Under the pieces are notes generated by a model. The model was not told the DNA's origin, made no database searches, and saw nothing but the letters and a program-made list of their open reading frames with translations. Position numbers and translations under genes: made by a program. 64,000 nucleotides of DNA from Deinococcus sp. KSM4-11. Its GTDB lineage: Bacteria; Deinococcota; Deinococci; Deinococcales; Deinococcaceae. Below are positions 1 through 16,862 of the stretch, one piece after another (within the stretch, counting starts at the first letter, position 1; every line of letters begins with the position of its first letter). Location of the stretch: assembly GCF_004801415.1 (NCBI RefSeq), contig NZ_SSNX01000011.1, forward strand, positions 1 to 64,000, written 5' to 3'.

Positions 1-54
1 GATGGTGCCCACGTTCACGTGGGGCTTCGTGCGCTCGAACGTTCCTTTCGCCAT
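1..54 (-). CDS. tuf: Elongation factor Tu, N-terminal fragment cut by window edge
   Basis: The first 18 codons, read on the minus strand from ATG at 54, give MAKGTFERTKPHVNVGTI. This is the conserved N-terminus of EF-Tu, the GTPase that delivers aminoacyl-tRNA to the ribosome, stopping just before the G1 loop. A GGAGGGAG Shine-Dalgarno stretch lies 8-15 bases upstream. The rest lies outside the window. It follows fusA in the usual str-operon order, but a membrane protein gene and a terminator separate the two, so it probably uses its own promoter. Confidence 0.95.
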   Translation of the reverse strand, partial: MAKGTFERTKPHVNVGTI

Positions 55-395
55 GTTCTCTACTCCCTCCAAGCGGTGGGGTCACACACCAAAACGGCCC
101 TTTGATCGGGTTTCCCCCGCGCATACCGCAGGGTTCTGGTGGGCATCCCACATTGGGTTGGTTCTCGCCAGGGCGGTGTCCCGCCATGCTGGCACGCTGC
201 GCCGGAACTCCAGTTCCTGTTGAGGAACCGTGCGTAAGCGGTGAAGCTCACGACGCACCGACTAATGAGGGTACAGGATTTAGCGTGGCCATGCAAGCCA
301 AGCATCGTGTGCCCTTCGCGTCACACCCATTTCATCGACCAAAGCGCCGGCGCGATGTCCAGATCTGGCGGACACCTCGCTTGCTTCCGCTGAGC
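55..395 (-). other. Long tuf leader/intergenic region
   Basis: These 341 bases lie between the tuf start and the stop of the next gene upstream. I see no coding frame with a recognisable product. The region holds the tuf promoter candidate (268-296) and then about 200 bases of leader. On the minus strand the leader contains a short perfect hairpin, GGAACT-GG-AGTTCC, around 205-218. Confidence 0.5.
268..296 (-). promoter_or_regulatory. Candidate tuf promoter
   Basis: On the minus strand TTGCAT (296-291) and TACCCT (273-268) are separated by 17 bases. Transcription would start near 261 and give a leader of about 205 bases before the tuf ATG at 54. Spacing and hexamers fit a sigma-70-type promoter; there is no direct proof. 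Confidence 0.45.
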
Positions 396-839
396 CTAGG
401 GCCGGTTCGTGTAAGCGACCACGGAGCGGTCGAAGGCTCCGATCAGCATCACAATCCCGATCACCGTGCCGACCGGGAAGAGGAGAAGGCTGAGCACCGC
501 GATCACGATGCTCGATACGCGGCCCCAGCTCCGCCCCTCCATCACCGCGCGACGGGTGTAATAGAGCCACAGAATCAGCCCCGCCGTGACGACAAACGAG
601 ATCCATAAGGTCACCTGAATCTGCTCCGGCGTGAGCTGGATCGGCGGCAGACCCGACGCGCTATTAAGCTGCGCGAGCATTTCATTGAGCGCTCCACCGG
701 AAAACGGCACGGTCAGCAGGGAGATCGCGTTGTAGACCAGCCCGATCAGCAGCGGCACCGTCAGGAAGGCCAGGCGGGGCGGGCGCACGACGGGTTCAGC
801 GGGAGGGCGGGGGGTGGAGTTGTCTTCAGGCCAGCTCAT
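396..839 (-). CDS. Small multipass membrane protein between fusA and tuf
   Basis: A 147-residue protein with a proline-rich cytoplasmic N-terminus followed by three or four hydrophobic segments (around residues 25-45, 75-95, 110-140). The family is not recognised. I chose ATG at 839, not the in-frame GTG at 848, because TACTGT (852-847) lies 7 bases before this ATG and suggests a leaderless transcript. It sits inside the str region between the fusA terminator and tuf, on the same strand, but nothing in the sequence ties it to translation. Confidence 0.7.
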   Translation of the reverse strand: MSWPEDNSTPRPPAEPVVRPPRLAFLTVPLLIGLVYNAISLLTVPFSGGALNEMLAQLNSASGLPPIQLTPEQIQVTLWISFVVTAGLILWLYYTRRAVMEGRSWGRVSSIVIAVLSLLLFPVGTVIGIVMLIGAFDRSVVAYTNRP

Positions 840-893
840 CGCCCCCACAGTACCCGACTGGCTTCCCGCAGCGGCCCGGCGTGAACCAAACCG

Positions 894-917
894 AAAAAAC
901 CCGCCACGAGGGCGGGT
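894..917 (-). terminator. Terminator of the rpsL-rpsG-fusA operon
   Basis: Read on the minus strand, GGCGGG's complement forms a 6-bp GC stem (900-905 with 911-916, loop 906-910) followed by a run of six T (899-894). It lies 22 bases after the fusA stop and fits an intrinsic terminator. Confidence 0.75.
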
Positions 918-938
918 CTTTCAGCAAGAAATATGTCC

Positions 939-3032
<2,094 letters not shown>

Positions 3033-3242
3033 AGGACTCCCTGATGGTGAACCGCTCCGGTGCTGAACACCGTCACGGATGCTGACTTTGGAGCTGGGCG
3101 GAACGCCGACGGGCAGCCTCGCCCCTGTTCCCAGAGTTCATCCCGTTCCACTCCGCACCAATCGGAACTGCGCCGCTTGCTGCTCCGTTTCACGGGACGC
3201 ACTCTATTCCCTACTCGCTTCGCTCGGGCCTGACGGCCAGGA

Positions 3243-3713
<471 letters not shown>

Positions 3714-3845
3714 GGTTCTCTCCTTGGTGCTCTACACGCCCGTATTCAGGGGCGGTTCAACTGCTTCACTGGCATCACCCCTGTGGGGAAAGGCCGCTCA
3801 CCGTACGGCTGTGGCGGGATTCATGCTCCCACGCACGCTGATGGG

Positions 3846-4250
<405 letters not shown>

Positions 4251-4499
4251 GGTGAATCACTCCTCAACGTTGCCCAGGAACAAACCTGGACGGAAATGGC
4301 GGGGAAGGAAGTCCGCCCACGCGTACGGGGCTGGACTGGGTTGGCTTCGGGGATGGCTGACCGCTGCCAAAGGGGCATGGATCAGGCCGGGAGGTCGTCA
4401 CGCACCGCGCCACACAGACCGTCAGCATCGGTTGTCGGGGGTGGTATGAAGAAAAACGCCGTGACGCAACCCAGAGTCCGGGCCGTTTTCAACCTTCCC

Positions 4500-4528
4500 A
4501 TGATACCCGCTCTTCCCCCAGCGCGCAA
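4500..4528 (-). promoter_or_regulatory. Candidate str operon promoter
   Basis: On the minus strand TTGCGC (4528-4523) and TATCAT (4505-4500) have a 17-base spacer. It drives towards rpsL with a leader of roughly 240 bases. Confidence 0.5.
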
Positions 4529-4554
4529 GCCCAGTGTGGAGGTGCGCGCGGTGG

Positions 4555-4582
4555 TTGCGACCTGCTGAAGCTGTGCTACACT
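4555..4582 (+). promoter_or_regulatory. Candidate tRNA-Ser promoter
   Basis: TTGCGA (4555-4560) and TACACT (4577-4582) are separated by 16 bases, about 28 bases before the mature tRNA 5' end. Its -35 box lies 27 bases from that of the opposing str promoter. Confidence 0.5.
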
Positions 4583-4607
4583 CCCTTTCGCCCATCACTT
4601 ACCCCGC

Positions 4608-4699
<92 letters not shown>

Positions 4700-4709
4700 C
4701 ACACGGACG

Positions 4710-4741
4710 CCCCGGTCACCCCGACCGGGGCGCTCTGTTTT
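4710..4741 (+). terminator. Terminator after tRNA-Ser
   Basis: CCCCGGTC (4710-4717) pairs with GACCGGGG (4723-4730) and is followed by CGCTCTGTTTTG. It lies 10 bases after the tRNA. Confidence 0.75.
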
Positions 4742-4872
4742 GACCGCCGATGGAGCGGGGGCACCAGGATTTCACGCCGCCACCTGTCTGACGCAGGCCG
4801 TCTCCGTGGCCGCCCAGATTTCTATAGACTTCCTCAAGACGAGCCGCTTGACGTCACGCCCCACCGCCCCAC

Positions 4873-5922
4873 ATGCCTGACACCCCTTCGCCACTGGAGC
4901 AGCGCCTGCAGCAGATCCGGATCTGGATCGTGGTGGTCGCCAATCTTGCCTACCTGCTCTACACGGTGCTGACCACCGTGGTCGGCCCAGACGCCTTTCA
5001 CTGGGGGGATCTCCTGCATGGCGTCCACCGCACGCGGTACTGGGGGGGCTTCCTGACGCTGGGTGGTCTGCTGGCCGTGTGGGCCTGGCCGGCGCGGGTG
5101 CGGGAAATCTACCTGCCGTACGTGGCCACCCTGCTGCTGGTCAGTGTGGCGGAGGTGGTGAGCGTGGTCGCCAGCCGCACCATGCCCTTTCATCTGGCGC
5201 TGTGGTTGAGCGCCAACATGGCCATCGTGTTCCTGGTGTACGGCGCGCGGGGCGGCCTGCGGGCCTTCGCCCTGATCATGGTCGTGATCCTGGCCGCCCT
5301 GGTGTACACGGCGCCGATCACCGGCAACCTGCTGGCCGACTGGCTCACCACCCTGATCGTCATGACGGTCTCCGGGGCCAGCAGTTACCTGCTGATGACG
5401 CTGATCGAGAACAACATGCTGGTCAACGAACGCACCATCGAGGAACTCCGCACGGCCCGCATCGACCTGGTGACTGGCGTGCCGGGGCGCGCGATCACCG
5501 AACAGGCCCTGGAGCGGTCGTTGCAGAGTGCCCTGGCCAGCGGGCAGCCGCTGAGCGTGATCATCAGCGACATCGACCACTTCAAGAGCGTGAACGACCA
5601 GCACGGCCACAAGCGCGGAGACGAGGTGCTGCGCGCCTTCGCGGCCCGGATCGAGCGGCAGGTGCCCCACGGTCAGGTGGGCCGCTGGGGCGGAGAGGAA
5701 TTTCTGATCCTGCTGCCGGGGTACGCCTACGCCACAGCGCGGGATCTGGCAGAGGCCCTGTGTCGGTCTGTGAAGGCGGAGGCGGTCGCGGGGATCAGCA
5801 TCACCGCCAGTTTCGGCGTGTCGTGCCTGACCGACGATATGGCGACCACCGAGTCGCTGTTCACGGCCGCCGACTCGGCCCTGTACGCGGCCAAGCGCAG
5901 CGGCCGGAACCAGGTCGCGTAG
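4873..5922 (+). CDS. Membrane-bound GGDEF protein (probable diguanylate cyclase)
   Basis: A 349-residue protein with about six membrane helices in residues 15-180 and a C-terminal GGDEF domain. The active-site loop reads GGEEF at 273-277 and the metal/substrate stretch DIDHFKSVND is intact, so it probably makes cyclic di-GMP from two GTP. The RxxD inhibitory site normally five residues before the GG(D/E)EF loop is absent. The N-terminal membrane module has no recognised ligand-binding motif. The next gene is convergent, 9 bases away. Confidence 0.85.
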   Translation: MPDTPSPLEQRLQQIRIWIVVVANLAYLLYTVLTTVVGPDAFHWGDLLHGVHRTRYWGGFLTLGGLLAVWAWPARVREIYLPYVATLLLVSVAEVVSVVASRTMPFHLALWLSANMAIVFLVYGARGGLRAFALIMVVILAALVYTAPITGNLLADWLTTLIVMTVSGASSYLLMTLIENNMLVNERTIEELRTARIDLVTGVPGRAITEQALERSLQSALASGQPLSVIISDIDHFKSVNDQHGHKRGDEVLRAFAARIERQVPHGQVGRWGGEEFLILLPGYAYATARDLAEALCRSVKAEAVAGISITASFGVSCLTDDMATTESLFTAADSALYAAKRSGRNQVA

Positions 5923-5931
5923 GCCCGCGTT

Positions 5932-6396
5932 TCAGGGTGGCGGCTCCGGGGTGGCCTGCAGGATCAGGAGGCGAGCGCGCAGCACGGCCGCCCGCGTCGC
6001 CGCGAACACGACCGCGCCGTGTGCCTCGCGCCGCGCCTCGAGGTTCAGGGGCAGGTACAGCGCGTCGTACAGGGCCTGTCCGGCCTGGGCGAGCTTCACG
6101 AGTTCGGCCCGCCACGCGCTCTCGCCCGCCGGACTCCACGTCCAGGGATCGGTCTCGTCGGTCAGGAGGGCGTGCGGGTCGCTGAGGTGGGCGGCCGTGA
6201 ATTCCAGGGTGTGGCGCAGGTGCAGGGCCACCTGGGCGGGCGCGGCGAGGCCCGGCGCCGGTGGCGTGCGGGCCTGCTGAACCGTGAAGGCATGCAGCGT
6301 GTGCAGCAGGCCCTCGCCCCGCGCGCTGAACAGTCCGGTCAGGCCGTCCGGGCCGTACAGCACTTCCCGCAGGCTGTCGCGCAGCAGTTCCGGCAT
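5932..6396 (-). CDS. Hypothetical protein, possibly DinB-like
   Basis: A 154-residue mostly helical protein. A HLRHTLEF stretch near the middle and an AHG-containing C-terminal helix resemble metal-ligand helices of DinB-like four-helix proteins, but the match is loose and not all expected histidines are present. Its ATG overlaps the stop of the SDR gene upstream by one base (TGATG), so the two are probably translated together. Confidence 0.6.
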   Translation of the reverse strand: MPELLRDSLREVLYGPDGLTGLFSARGEGLLHTLHAFTVQQARTPPAPGLAAPAQVALHLRHTLEFTAAHLSDPHALLTDETDPWTWSPAGESAWRAELVKLAQAGQALYDALYLPLNLEARREAHGAVVFAATRAAVLRARLLILQATPEPPP

Positions 6397-7163
6397 CAGA
6401 GCTGTTCGGTGGGCCGCACCAGCAGTTCGTTGATCGCCACATGGCGGGGCCGGGTGACGATATACGTCACGGCGTCGGCGATGTCGTCGGCCTGGAGGCG
6501 TTCAATGTTCCTGAACCGCCGCTGCATGGTCGCCAGCACCTCGGGGCGCAGATGCGTGGGCAGTTCGGTCTCGACCGCGCCGGGTTCTACCACCGACACG
6601 CGCACGAACCGCCCGGCGACCTCCTGGCGCAGCCCCTCGGTGAACGCGGTCACACCGAACTTGGTGAGGTTGTACACGGCACTTCCGGCCCGCGCGACCC
6701 GCCCGGCCACCGAGGAGATGTTCACCAGATCGGCCACCTGCCTGGGGCCGTCTTCCGCCGCCTTCAGCAGGTGCGGCAGGGCAGCGTGGGCCACATACAG
6801 CAGGCCCTGGACGTTCAGGTTGACCATGCGTTCCCATTCCTCCAGCGGAGCGTGTTCCGCTGGGCCGAGCAGCATGACCCCGGCATTGTTCACGACCGTG
6901 TCGAGGCGTCCCCACTGCGCGGCGGCCTGCGCGACCGCGTCCAGAGCGGCCGACCGGTCCGTGATGTCGGCCGCGATGACCAGGGCCTCGCCGCCCTGCT
7001 GCGTGATCTGTGCGCCCAGGGCGTCCAGCCTCTCCTTGCGCCGTGCAACCAGCACCACGCGGGCGCCCTGCGCGGCGAGATGCCGGGCCGTCGCCTCGCC
7101 GATGCCGCTGCTGGCCCCGGTGACCAGGGCGACGGTGCCGTTCAGAGGGGGTGAAGTCGTCAT
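6396..7163 (-). CDS. Short-chain dehydrogenase/reductase
   Basis: A 255-residue classical SDR, NAD(P)-dependent. The cofactor loop TGASSGIG is near residue 15, NNAGVM follows at about 85, and the catalytic Ser and YxxxK are in NISSVAG and AVYNLTKFG. Arg residues after the second strand (VARRKER) suggest NADPH. The substrate is unknown. I chose the ATG at 7163; another in-frame ATG lies at 7172. It is translationally coupled to the gene ending at 5932. Confidence 0.88.
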   Translation of the reverse strand: MTTSPPLNGTVALVTGASSGIGEATARHLAAQGARVVLVARRKERLDALGAQITQQGGEALVIAADITDRSAALDAVAQAAAQWGRLDTVVNNAGVMLLGPAEHAPLEEWERMVNLNVQGLLYVAHAALPHLLKAAEDGPRQVADLVNISSVAGRVARAGSAVYNLTKFGVTAFTEGLRQEVAGRFVRVSVVEPGAVETELPTHLRPEVLATMQRRFRNIERLQADDIADAVTYIVTRPRHVAINELLVRPTEQL

Positions 7164-7187
7164 GCCCAGCATTCTGCGCCTGAACGG

Positions 7188-7982
7188 TCAGCGGGGAGGA
7201 GGAACAGCGGCCTCGTCCGGGCCGGCACGTTGGACGGCATATAGAACCGTGAGGTAGTGCTCGGACGTCGTGCCGCCCTGGTCGTCCACCAGCCGCGCGA
7301 TTTGCGCCAGCTCGTCGGGCCGGTCGGCAAAGTTCGGAAAGGTGGCGAACAGGGCGCGAACCTGATCCGTGGTCATCTGCTGCGACCAGCGGAACAGGGC
7401 GTGCCGGGGGTTCCCGAAGACACCTCCCTGCGTCAGTTCCGCTACGCGATCCTCTCGGTGCAGGGACCGGGGCGGATCGGGGTGGTGCATTCCCCACTGC
7501 CGGGTCAGGCGATCCAGGCCGACGCGGAAGGGCGTGTGAATGTCCGGATCACCGAACTCCGTCCACCACACGGCCAGCCAGCCTCCGGGCCGGAGGGCGG
7601 CCGCCAGGCGCGGCATCATCCGCTCGGCGTCCAGCCAGTGGAACGAGGTGGCGGCCACGCACAGGTCGTACGCCCCCTCCGGCAGGGGAAGGTCGTGGGC
7701 ATCTCCCACCCAGACGTGCAGCCGGGGATCCGGCAGTCGCTTCTGCAATTCTCGCGCCAGAGCGGTACCGACCTCCAGGGCGTCGATCCGGCGGACGCCA
7801 CGATCCAGCAGGTCTTGGGTGGCCTGACCGCTGCCCGGCCCCAGTTCCAGCACCCGGCTGTCGGCCCGCAGGGCGCCCCACGCCCGAAGCTGGTCGAACA
7901 GCGCCGGCGGGTAGCCGGGACGCGCCGCGCTGTACAGCGTGGCCACCCGGTCGAAATGCAGGTGCCGGGGACGGTCAGGCAT
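7188..7982 (-). CDS. SAM-dependent methyltransferase
   Basis: A 264-residue class I methyltransferase of the UbiE/type 11 kind. The SAM loop VLELGPGSGQAT is near residue 45, an acidic residue follows in the next strand (DALEVG), and AATSFHWLD and LRPGGWLAVWW mark the rest of the fold. The substrate is not evident. It is upstream of the SDR gene on the same strand (24-base gap). Confidence 0.85.
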   Translation of the reverse strand: MPDRPRHLHFDRVATLYSAARPGYPPALFDQLRAWGALRADSRVLELGPGSGQATQDLLDRGVRRIDALEVGTALARELQKRLPDPRLHVWVGDAHDLPLPEGAYDLCVAATSFHWLDAERMMPRLAAALRPGGWLAVWWTEFGDPDIHTPFRVGLDRLTRQWGMHHPDPPRSLHREDRVAELTQGGVFGNPRHALFRWSQQMTTDQVRALFATFPNFADRPDELAQIARLVDDQGGTTSEHYLTVLYAVQRAGPDEAAVPPPR

Positions 7983-8089
7983 GGGCGCAGGATAGGGCGG
8001 TGACCGCGCCGCTAGGCCACCATGCCGATGCGCCCAGCGCGGCGCCTCCCCTACCGTGGGAGCACGATGATCAAGCTCTTCAAGTGAAT

Positions 8090-8146
8090 GCACACGTTCC
8101 GCAGGCAGCCTCTGTTTTAAACTGAGGCCAATGCCAGAACGTATGC
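8090..8146. repeat. 57-base imperfect hairpin upstream of hflX
   Basis: Nested complementary blocks flank an 11-base loop: GCA/TGC (outer), ACGTTC/GAACGT, GGCA/TGCC and GCCTC/GAGGC, with small bulges. There is no T-run on either side, so it does not look like an intrinsic terminator. Function unknown. Confidence 0.55.
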
Positions 8147-8188
8147 CCACGCTGCTACGCGGACGATGTCCGGGTGGCCTGGAATGCG

Positions 8189-8215
8189 TTGGATTCAAAT
8201 CTCACCCTCTTCAAC
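8189..8215 (+). pseudogene. Decayed tRNA-Ser 3'-end copy
   Basis: TTCAAATCTCACCCTCTTC at 8194-8212 resembles the tRNA-Ser 3' end at 4678-4695. About 18 of 23 bases match over the T loop, T stem and acceptor, including an uninterrupted CACCCTCTTC. The T stem no longer pairs fully and no matching acceptor 5' half was found, so it is not a working tRNA. Confidence 0.5.
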
Positions 8216-8222
8216 CTATAAG
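8194..8222 (+). promoter_or_regulatory. Candidate hflX promoter
   Basis: TTCAAA (8194-8199) and TATAAG (8217-8222) are spaced by 17 bases, with initiation expected near 8229. The -35 hexamer lies within the tRNA-like T loop. Confidence 0.45.
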
Positions 8223-8244
8223 GAAGTGACTCCACATCGATAAA

Positions 8245-9957
<1,713 letters not shown>

Positions 9958-9971
9958 GCACGGTTCACGCG

Positions 9972-10009
9972 GGGCAGAGGCGACACAACTCGCCTCCGCC
10001 CTTCTTTTT
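9972..10009 (+). terminator. Terminator of hflX
   Basis: GGGC-A-GAGGCGA (9972-9983) pairs with TCGCCTC-C-GCCC (9990-10001) around a 6-base loop and runs into TTCTTTTT. Confidence 0.85.
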
Positions 10010-10170
10010 GGGGATGCACAGTCAGAACACCGGTGACAGGGTGGACGGATGACACCCGCCTGGACAGCCAGCACCCACCGGCCCCCGCCCGTCCCTGCCC
10101 GGTGAGCGGGCTGAACCTCCGCCGGGCGCTGCCTGCGGAACGTGGTGGGAATGTGCGAGGCTGGCACGCG

Positions 10171-11094
10171 ATGTTCCGTTCCGTGGTCGCCTGGGGGTAC
10201 CTGCTGCTCGTCGGGGCCGTGTGGGCGCTGTCGGAAGGAGTGGGCGAGCGCACCCTGCCGACCACGCTGCTGGTGTACACCCCGGCGCTGGCGTGGCTGG
10301 CCCCTGCCCCGCTGGTGCTGCTCTGGACCGTGTTCCGACGGCGGGGCGTGGCGGTGGCCCTGGCGGGTCTGGTGCTGGCCGCGTGGGGCGCGGGCCTGCT
10401 GCACTGGCGACCACAACAGGACAGCCCGTTGCGGGTGCTGACCTTCAACGTGAAGCGTGGGCAGGACACCACGCCCCAGCGGCTCGGCTCGCTGCTGCGC
10501 GGCGCGGATGCGGACGTCATCCTGCTCCAGGAGGCGAACTTTCAGGAAGTGACCTTCGGCGACGAGCTGCTGGCAAACCTTCCGGGCTACCGCATGGAGC
10601 GGGCGTACGAGACGACCATCCTGACACGCCTGCCGGTTCTGTCGTCGCGCGACATGAACTACCCGTCCGACTGGCGGGAGGTGCTGATTACGAAGGTGCT
10701 GTGGCGGGGCCAACCGCTAACGGTCGTGAATGCCCATCCGGGGCGCCTGAAGTTCGGTGACGCGCTGAAGGGGGATTTCAGCCTGCTGCGGCCGAGTCTG
10801 GCCACGCGCGCCGGGCAGGTGCGAACCGTGCTGGACGTCGTGACGGCCGAATCTGGCCGGCTGCTGCTGGGTGGAGATCTGAACACCCCGCCGCGCGGCC
10901 AGACGTACCGGGCGTTTGTGCAGGCGGTCGGGCCGGACGCCTTCGACACGGCCGGACGCGGCCCGGGCTGGACGTTTCCCGAGCTGTACGCCCGGATCGA
11001 CCACCAATTCGCGCGCGGCCTGACGCCCACGCGGGCACGCGTGCTGAACGTGAACCAGAGCGACCACCGGCCTCTGCTCGTCGAGTACCGCTGA
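10171..11094 (+). CDS. Membrane-anchored endonuclease/exonuclease/phosphatase-family protein
   Basis: A 307-residue protein. Three hydrophobic segments (residues 3-22, 30-52, 57-77) precede an EEP domain with LTFNVKRG, ILLQEANF, GGDLNTPP and a terminal SDHRPLLVEYR, the motifs that carry the metal and catalytic residues. Relatives cleave phosphodiesters in nucleic acids or lipids; the substrate is not predictable here. The ATG at 10171 starts the first membrane helix; an open frame continues upstream to 10033 without membrane or domain features. Confidence 0.8.
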   Translation: MFRSVVAWGYLLLVGAVWALSEGVGERTLPTTLLVYTPALAWLAPAPLVLLWTVFRRRGVAVALAGLVLAAWGAGLLHWRPQQDSPLRVLTFNVKRGQDTTPQRLGSLLRGADADVILLQEANFQEVTFGDELLANLPGYRMERAYETTILTRLPVLSSRDMNYPSDWREVLITKVLWRGQPLTVVNAHPGRLKFGDALKGDFSLLRPSLATRAGQVRTVLDVVTAESGRLLLGGDLNTPPRGQTYRAFVQAVGPDAFDTAGRGPGWTFPELYARIDHQFARGLTPTRARVLNVNQSDHRPLLVEYR

Positions 11095-11267
11095 TGCCCT
11101 GTCTCCAACATAGGAGGTCAACTGTGCCACCCACGCACGGCCTTCATTTCAGACGTGGTGACGGCAGGACGACCGAGCCAGCGTGAAGGCGCCTTCATGG
11201 CCCTGTGCTCCGGCCGACCCAAGGTCGCGGCACAGTGACGGCATCCCAGTCCCTGGAGGTTGCCCGC

Positions 11268-11480
11268 ATGACCGACGCCTACGACCGCCCCCCGGCTCCG
11301 GCCACCGAACCCACCGATGTTCCCGCGCCCCTGCCCGAGCGCATGCCCGGATCGGGCGACAGCGGCCCTGTGATGGATCCACCCGTGAATCCGGATACGC
11401 CGGGAATGCCCATTCCTCAGCCCAGCGATAACCCAGACACGCCCGGCCTGCCCAGCCCGACGCCCATGCCAGCCATGTGA
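11268..11480 (+). CDS. Proline-rich small protein, unknown
   Basis: A 70-residue low-complexity protein rich in Pro, Asp, Thr and Met, with two copies of an NPDTPG(M/L)P motif. GGAGGT lies 9 bases before the ATG at 11268. No domain is recognised. It is probably disordered. It converges on the metalloprotease gene that follows. Confidence 0.6.
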   Translation: MTDAYDRPPAPATEPTDVPAPLPERMPGSGDSGPVMDPPVNPDTPGMPIPQPSDNPDTPGLPSPTPMPAM

Positions 11481-11496
11481 ATTCAGCCGGGTACGG

Positions 11497-12180
11497 TCAG
11501 AGGGTGTGGCCGTATTCCTTGAGCCAGTCGCGCTGCCTGCGGTACCCAGGCAGCACCTGTTCCACGAGGGCCCAGTAGCGCCGGGAATGGTTGAATTCCA
11601 GCAGGTGCGCGGCCTCGTGCACGGCCACGTAGTCCAGCACGTCCAGGGGCGCGCGGCTGAGTTTCCAGTGCAGGCGGATATCCCCCTGCGCGTTACAGCT
11701 TCCCCAGCGGTACTGGGCACCGCTGATCTGCACCCGGCCGAGCTTGGCTGTGGCGTTCAGCCGGGCAGCGGCGCCCAGCACGAGCTGCTGGTAAGGGGGC
11801 AGGCACACCCGGCGCGTCCAGCGTTCAACACGCCTCGCGGTGTCCGCTGAAGAGCCGGGCGGGATCAGGAGATCGCCTCCCTCACGCCTCGCGAATCGCA
11901 GGTCGGGCACCATCTTCAGGTTCAGCGTCTCTCCCAGGTACAGCAGCGTGCCGCCATCCTCGAAGATCCAGGGACTCATCGGGCGGGCGGCGTACTGCTC
12001 CAAGTGATGGGCAATCCAGTCCCGGCGGGCGTCCACGATTTCCCGCAGGGTCACCAGCGGCACGCGGGCGGGAGCGTAGAGCGTGATCTCGCCGGGCCGC
12101 ACCTGCAGGCCCACCGTGCGGCGGCGCGGACTGCGCCGGATCTGCACGGGCACTCCAGAGATCGCCCAGGTGTCCGTCAT
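11497..12180 (-). CDS. YgjP-like metallopeptidase (DUF45)
   Basis: A 227-residue protein with the C-terminal zinc motif HEAAH followed by LLEFNHSRRYW, whose last His is the likely third ligand, and the family's upstream RWGSCN element. An N-terminal beta-rich part carries RSPRRRTVGLQV. Such proteins often sit beside nucleases or are stand-alone; the substrate is unknown. The ATG at 12180 is preferred to one at 12192. Confidence 0.82.
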   Translation of the reverse strand: MTDTWAISGVPVQIRRSPRRRTVGLQVRPGEITLYAPARVPLVTLREIVDARRDWIAHHLEQYAARPMSPWIFEDGGTLLYLGETLNLKMVPDLRFARREGGDLLIPPGSSADTARRVERWTRRVCLPPYQQLVLGAAARLNATAKLGRVQISGAQYRWGSCNAQGDIRLHWKLSRAPLDVLDYVAVHEAAHLLEFNHSRRYWALVEQVLPGYRRQRDWLKEYGHTL

Positions 12181-12293
12181 CGCGCCCAGCAAAGCAAATC
12201 CTGCCCGGCTCTGCTGGAACTCCGTTCACGTTCGGGCCTCATGAGACGTGGCGCGCCGGCTTCCGCCTGACGCGCCACGATCCTCACCACCGT

Positions 12294-13178
<885 letters not shown>

Positions 13179-13298
13179 AGGGGGTACTCCTTCGTGTGGC
13201 CGCGCCCACGGGTCCAGACGCTGCGGACAGACCCGGCTCCTGGCGTGGCTCTGGGGGCATTGTAGGTCGGCACCGCTGGCCGCGACCTGAGGCTCCCT

Positions 13299-13766
13299 TT
13301 AGCCTCGCCGCAGCAGCGACCTTCCCACATGGACGACCACGGCGCCCACGGCCCCCAGCAGCAGGCCGTTCACGAGTCCGGTCGAGGTGGCCGCCTTGCT
13401 CTCCGGAGCCAGCAGCAGCGCCAGCAGTCCGTCGGCCCCCATACCGATGCCGATCAACAGCAGCAGCGTGGTCAGCCCCAGGCCGAGCGGCACCCACCCC
13501 TGCTCCCGGCCCGTCCAGCGCCGCCAGCGCGGAGCGGCCAGGAGCAGCGCGCACACGCCCCCCAACGCCAGATACACCGCGCCGAAGCTGCGACCCATGG
13601 GATCGGCTGTGACCAGGGCCACCCCGGCAAGCACGACGAACGCCGCGTACCCCACCAGCGCGGCGGGCTGCGCCGGGCGGGAGGGCAGGACGACGCTTCC
13701 AGTCACGAACAGCACGGCGAGAACCGCACCCGCCAGCACCCCCAGGAGTTCGCTCAGGCTGTCCAT
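13299..13766 (-). CDS. Multipass membrane protein, unknown
   Basis: A 155-residue protein, almost all hydrophobic, with about five membrane helices and short basic loops (PRWRRWTGREQ). No family recognised. It lies between the D-Ala-D-Ala ligase and YpfJ-type genes on the same strand, 35 bases after the former. Confidence 0.65.
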   Translation of the reverse strand: MDSLSELLGVLAGAVLAVLFVTGSVVLPSRPAQPAALVGYAAFVVLAGVALVTADPMGRSFGAVYLALGGVCALLLAAPRWRRWTGREQGWVPLGLGLTTLLLLIGIGMGADGLLALLLAPESKAATSTGLVNGLLLGAVGAVVVHVGRSLLRRG

Positions 13767-13801
13767 GCTGCTGCTACGGCCCGGCCCGCACCCCGGTTCC
13801 T

Positions 13802-16773
<2,972 letters not shown>

Positions 16774-16792
16774 ACTCAGGCGAACCCGTCTG

Positions 16793-16831
16793 AGCGGGCG
16801 GGGTGGCCCAGACTGGGCCGCCCCCCCGCTT
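16793..16831 (+). terminator. Intercistronic hairpin after binding-protein gene
   Basis: AGCGGG..GGGG-T-GGCCCA pairs with TGGGCC-G-CCCC..CGCT around a GAC loop. There is no T-run after it, so it more probably attenuates read-through or protects the upstream mRNA 3' end than ends the operon. Confidence 0.6.
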
Positions 16832-16862
16832 GCGTTCGTTCCTGAGGGAGCCAGAGGCACCT

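Noticed and set aside
4251..4260. A frame error as the reason for the missing rpsL start
   Set aside because: The reading frame is continuous from CTG through the whole of S12 and the ribosome site is correctly placed, so no shift is needed.
8108..8128. A possible anticodon arm with TTA, which would read UAA as a suppressor tRNA
   Set aside because: The stem has a mismatch, there is no acceptor 5' half, and the broken Nudix gene carries TAG, not TAA.
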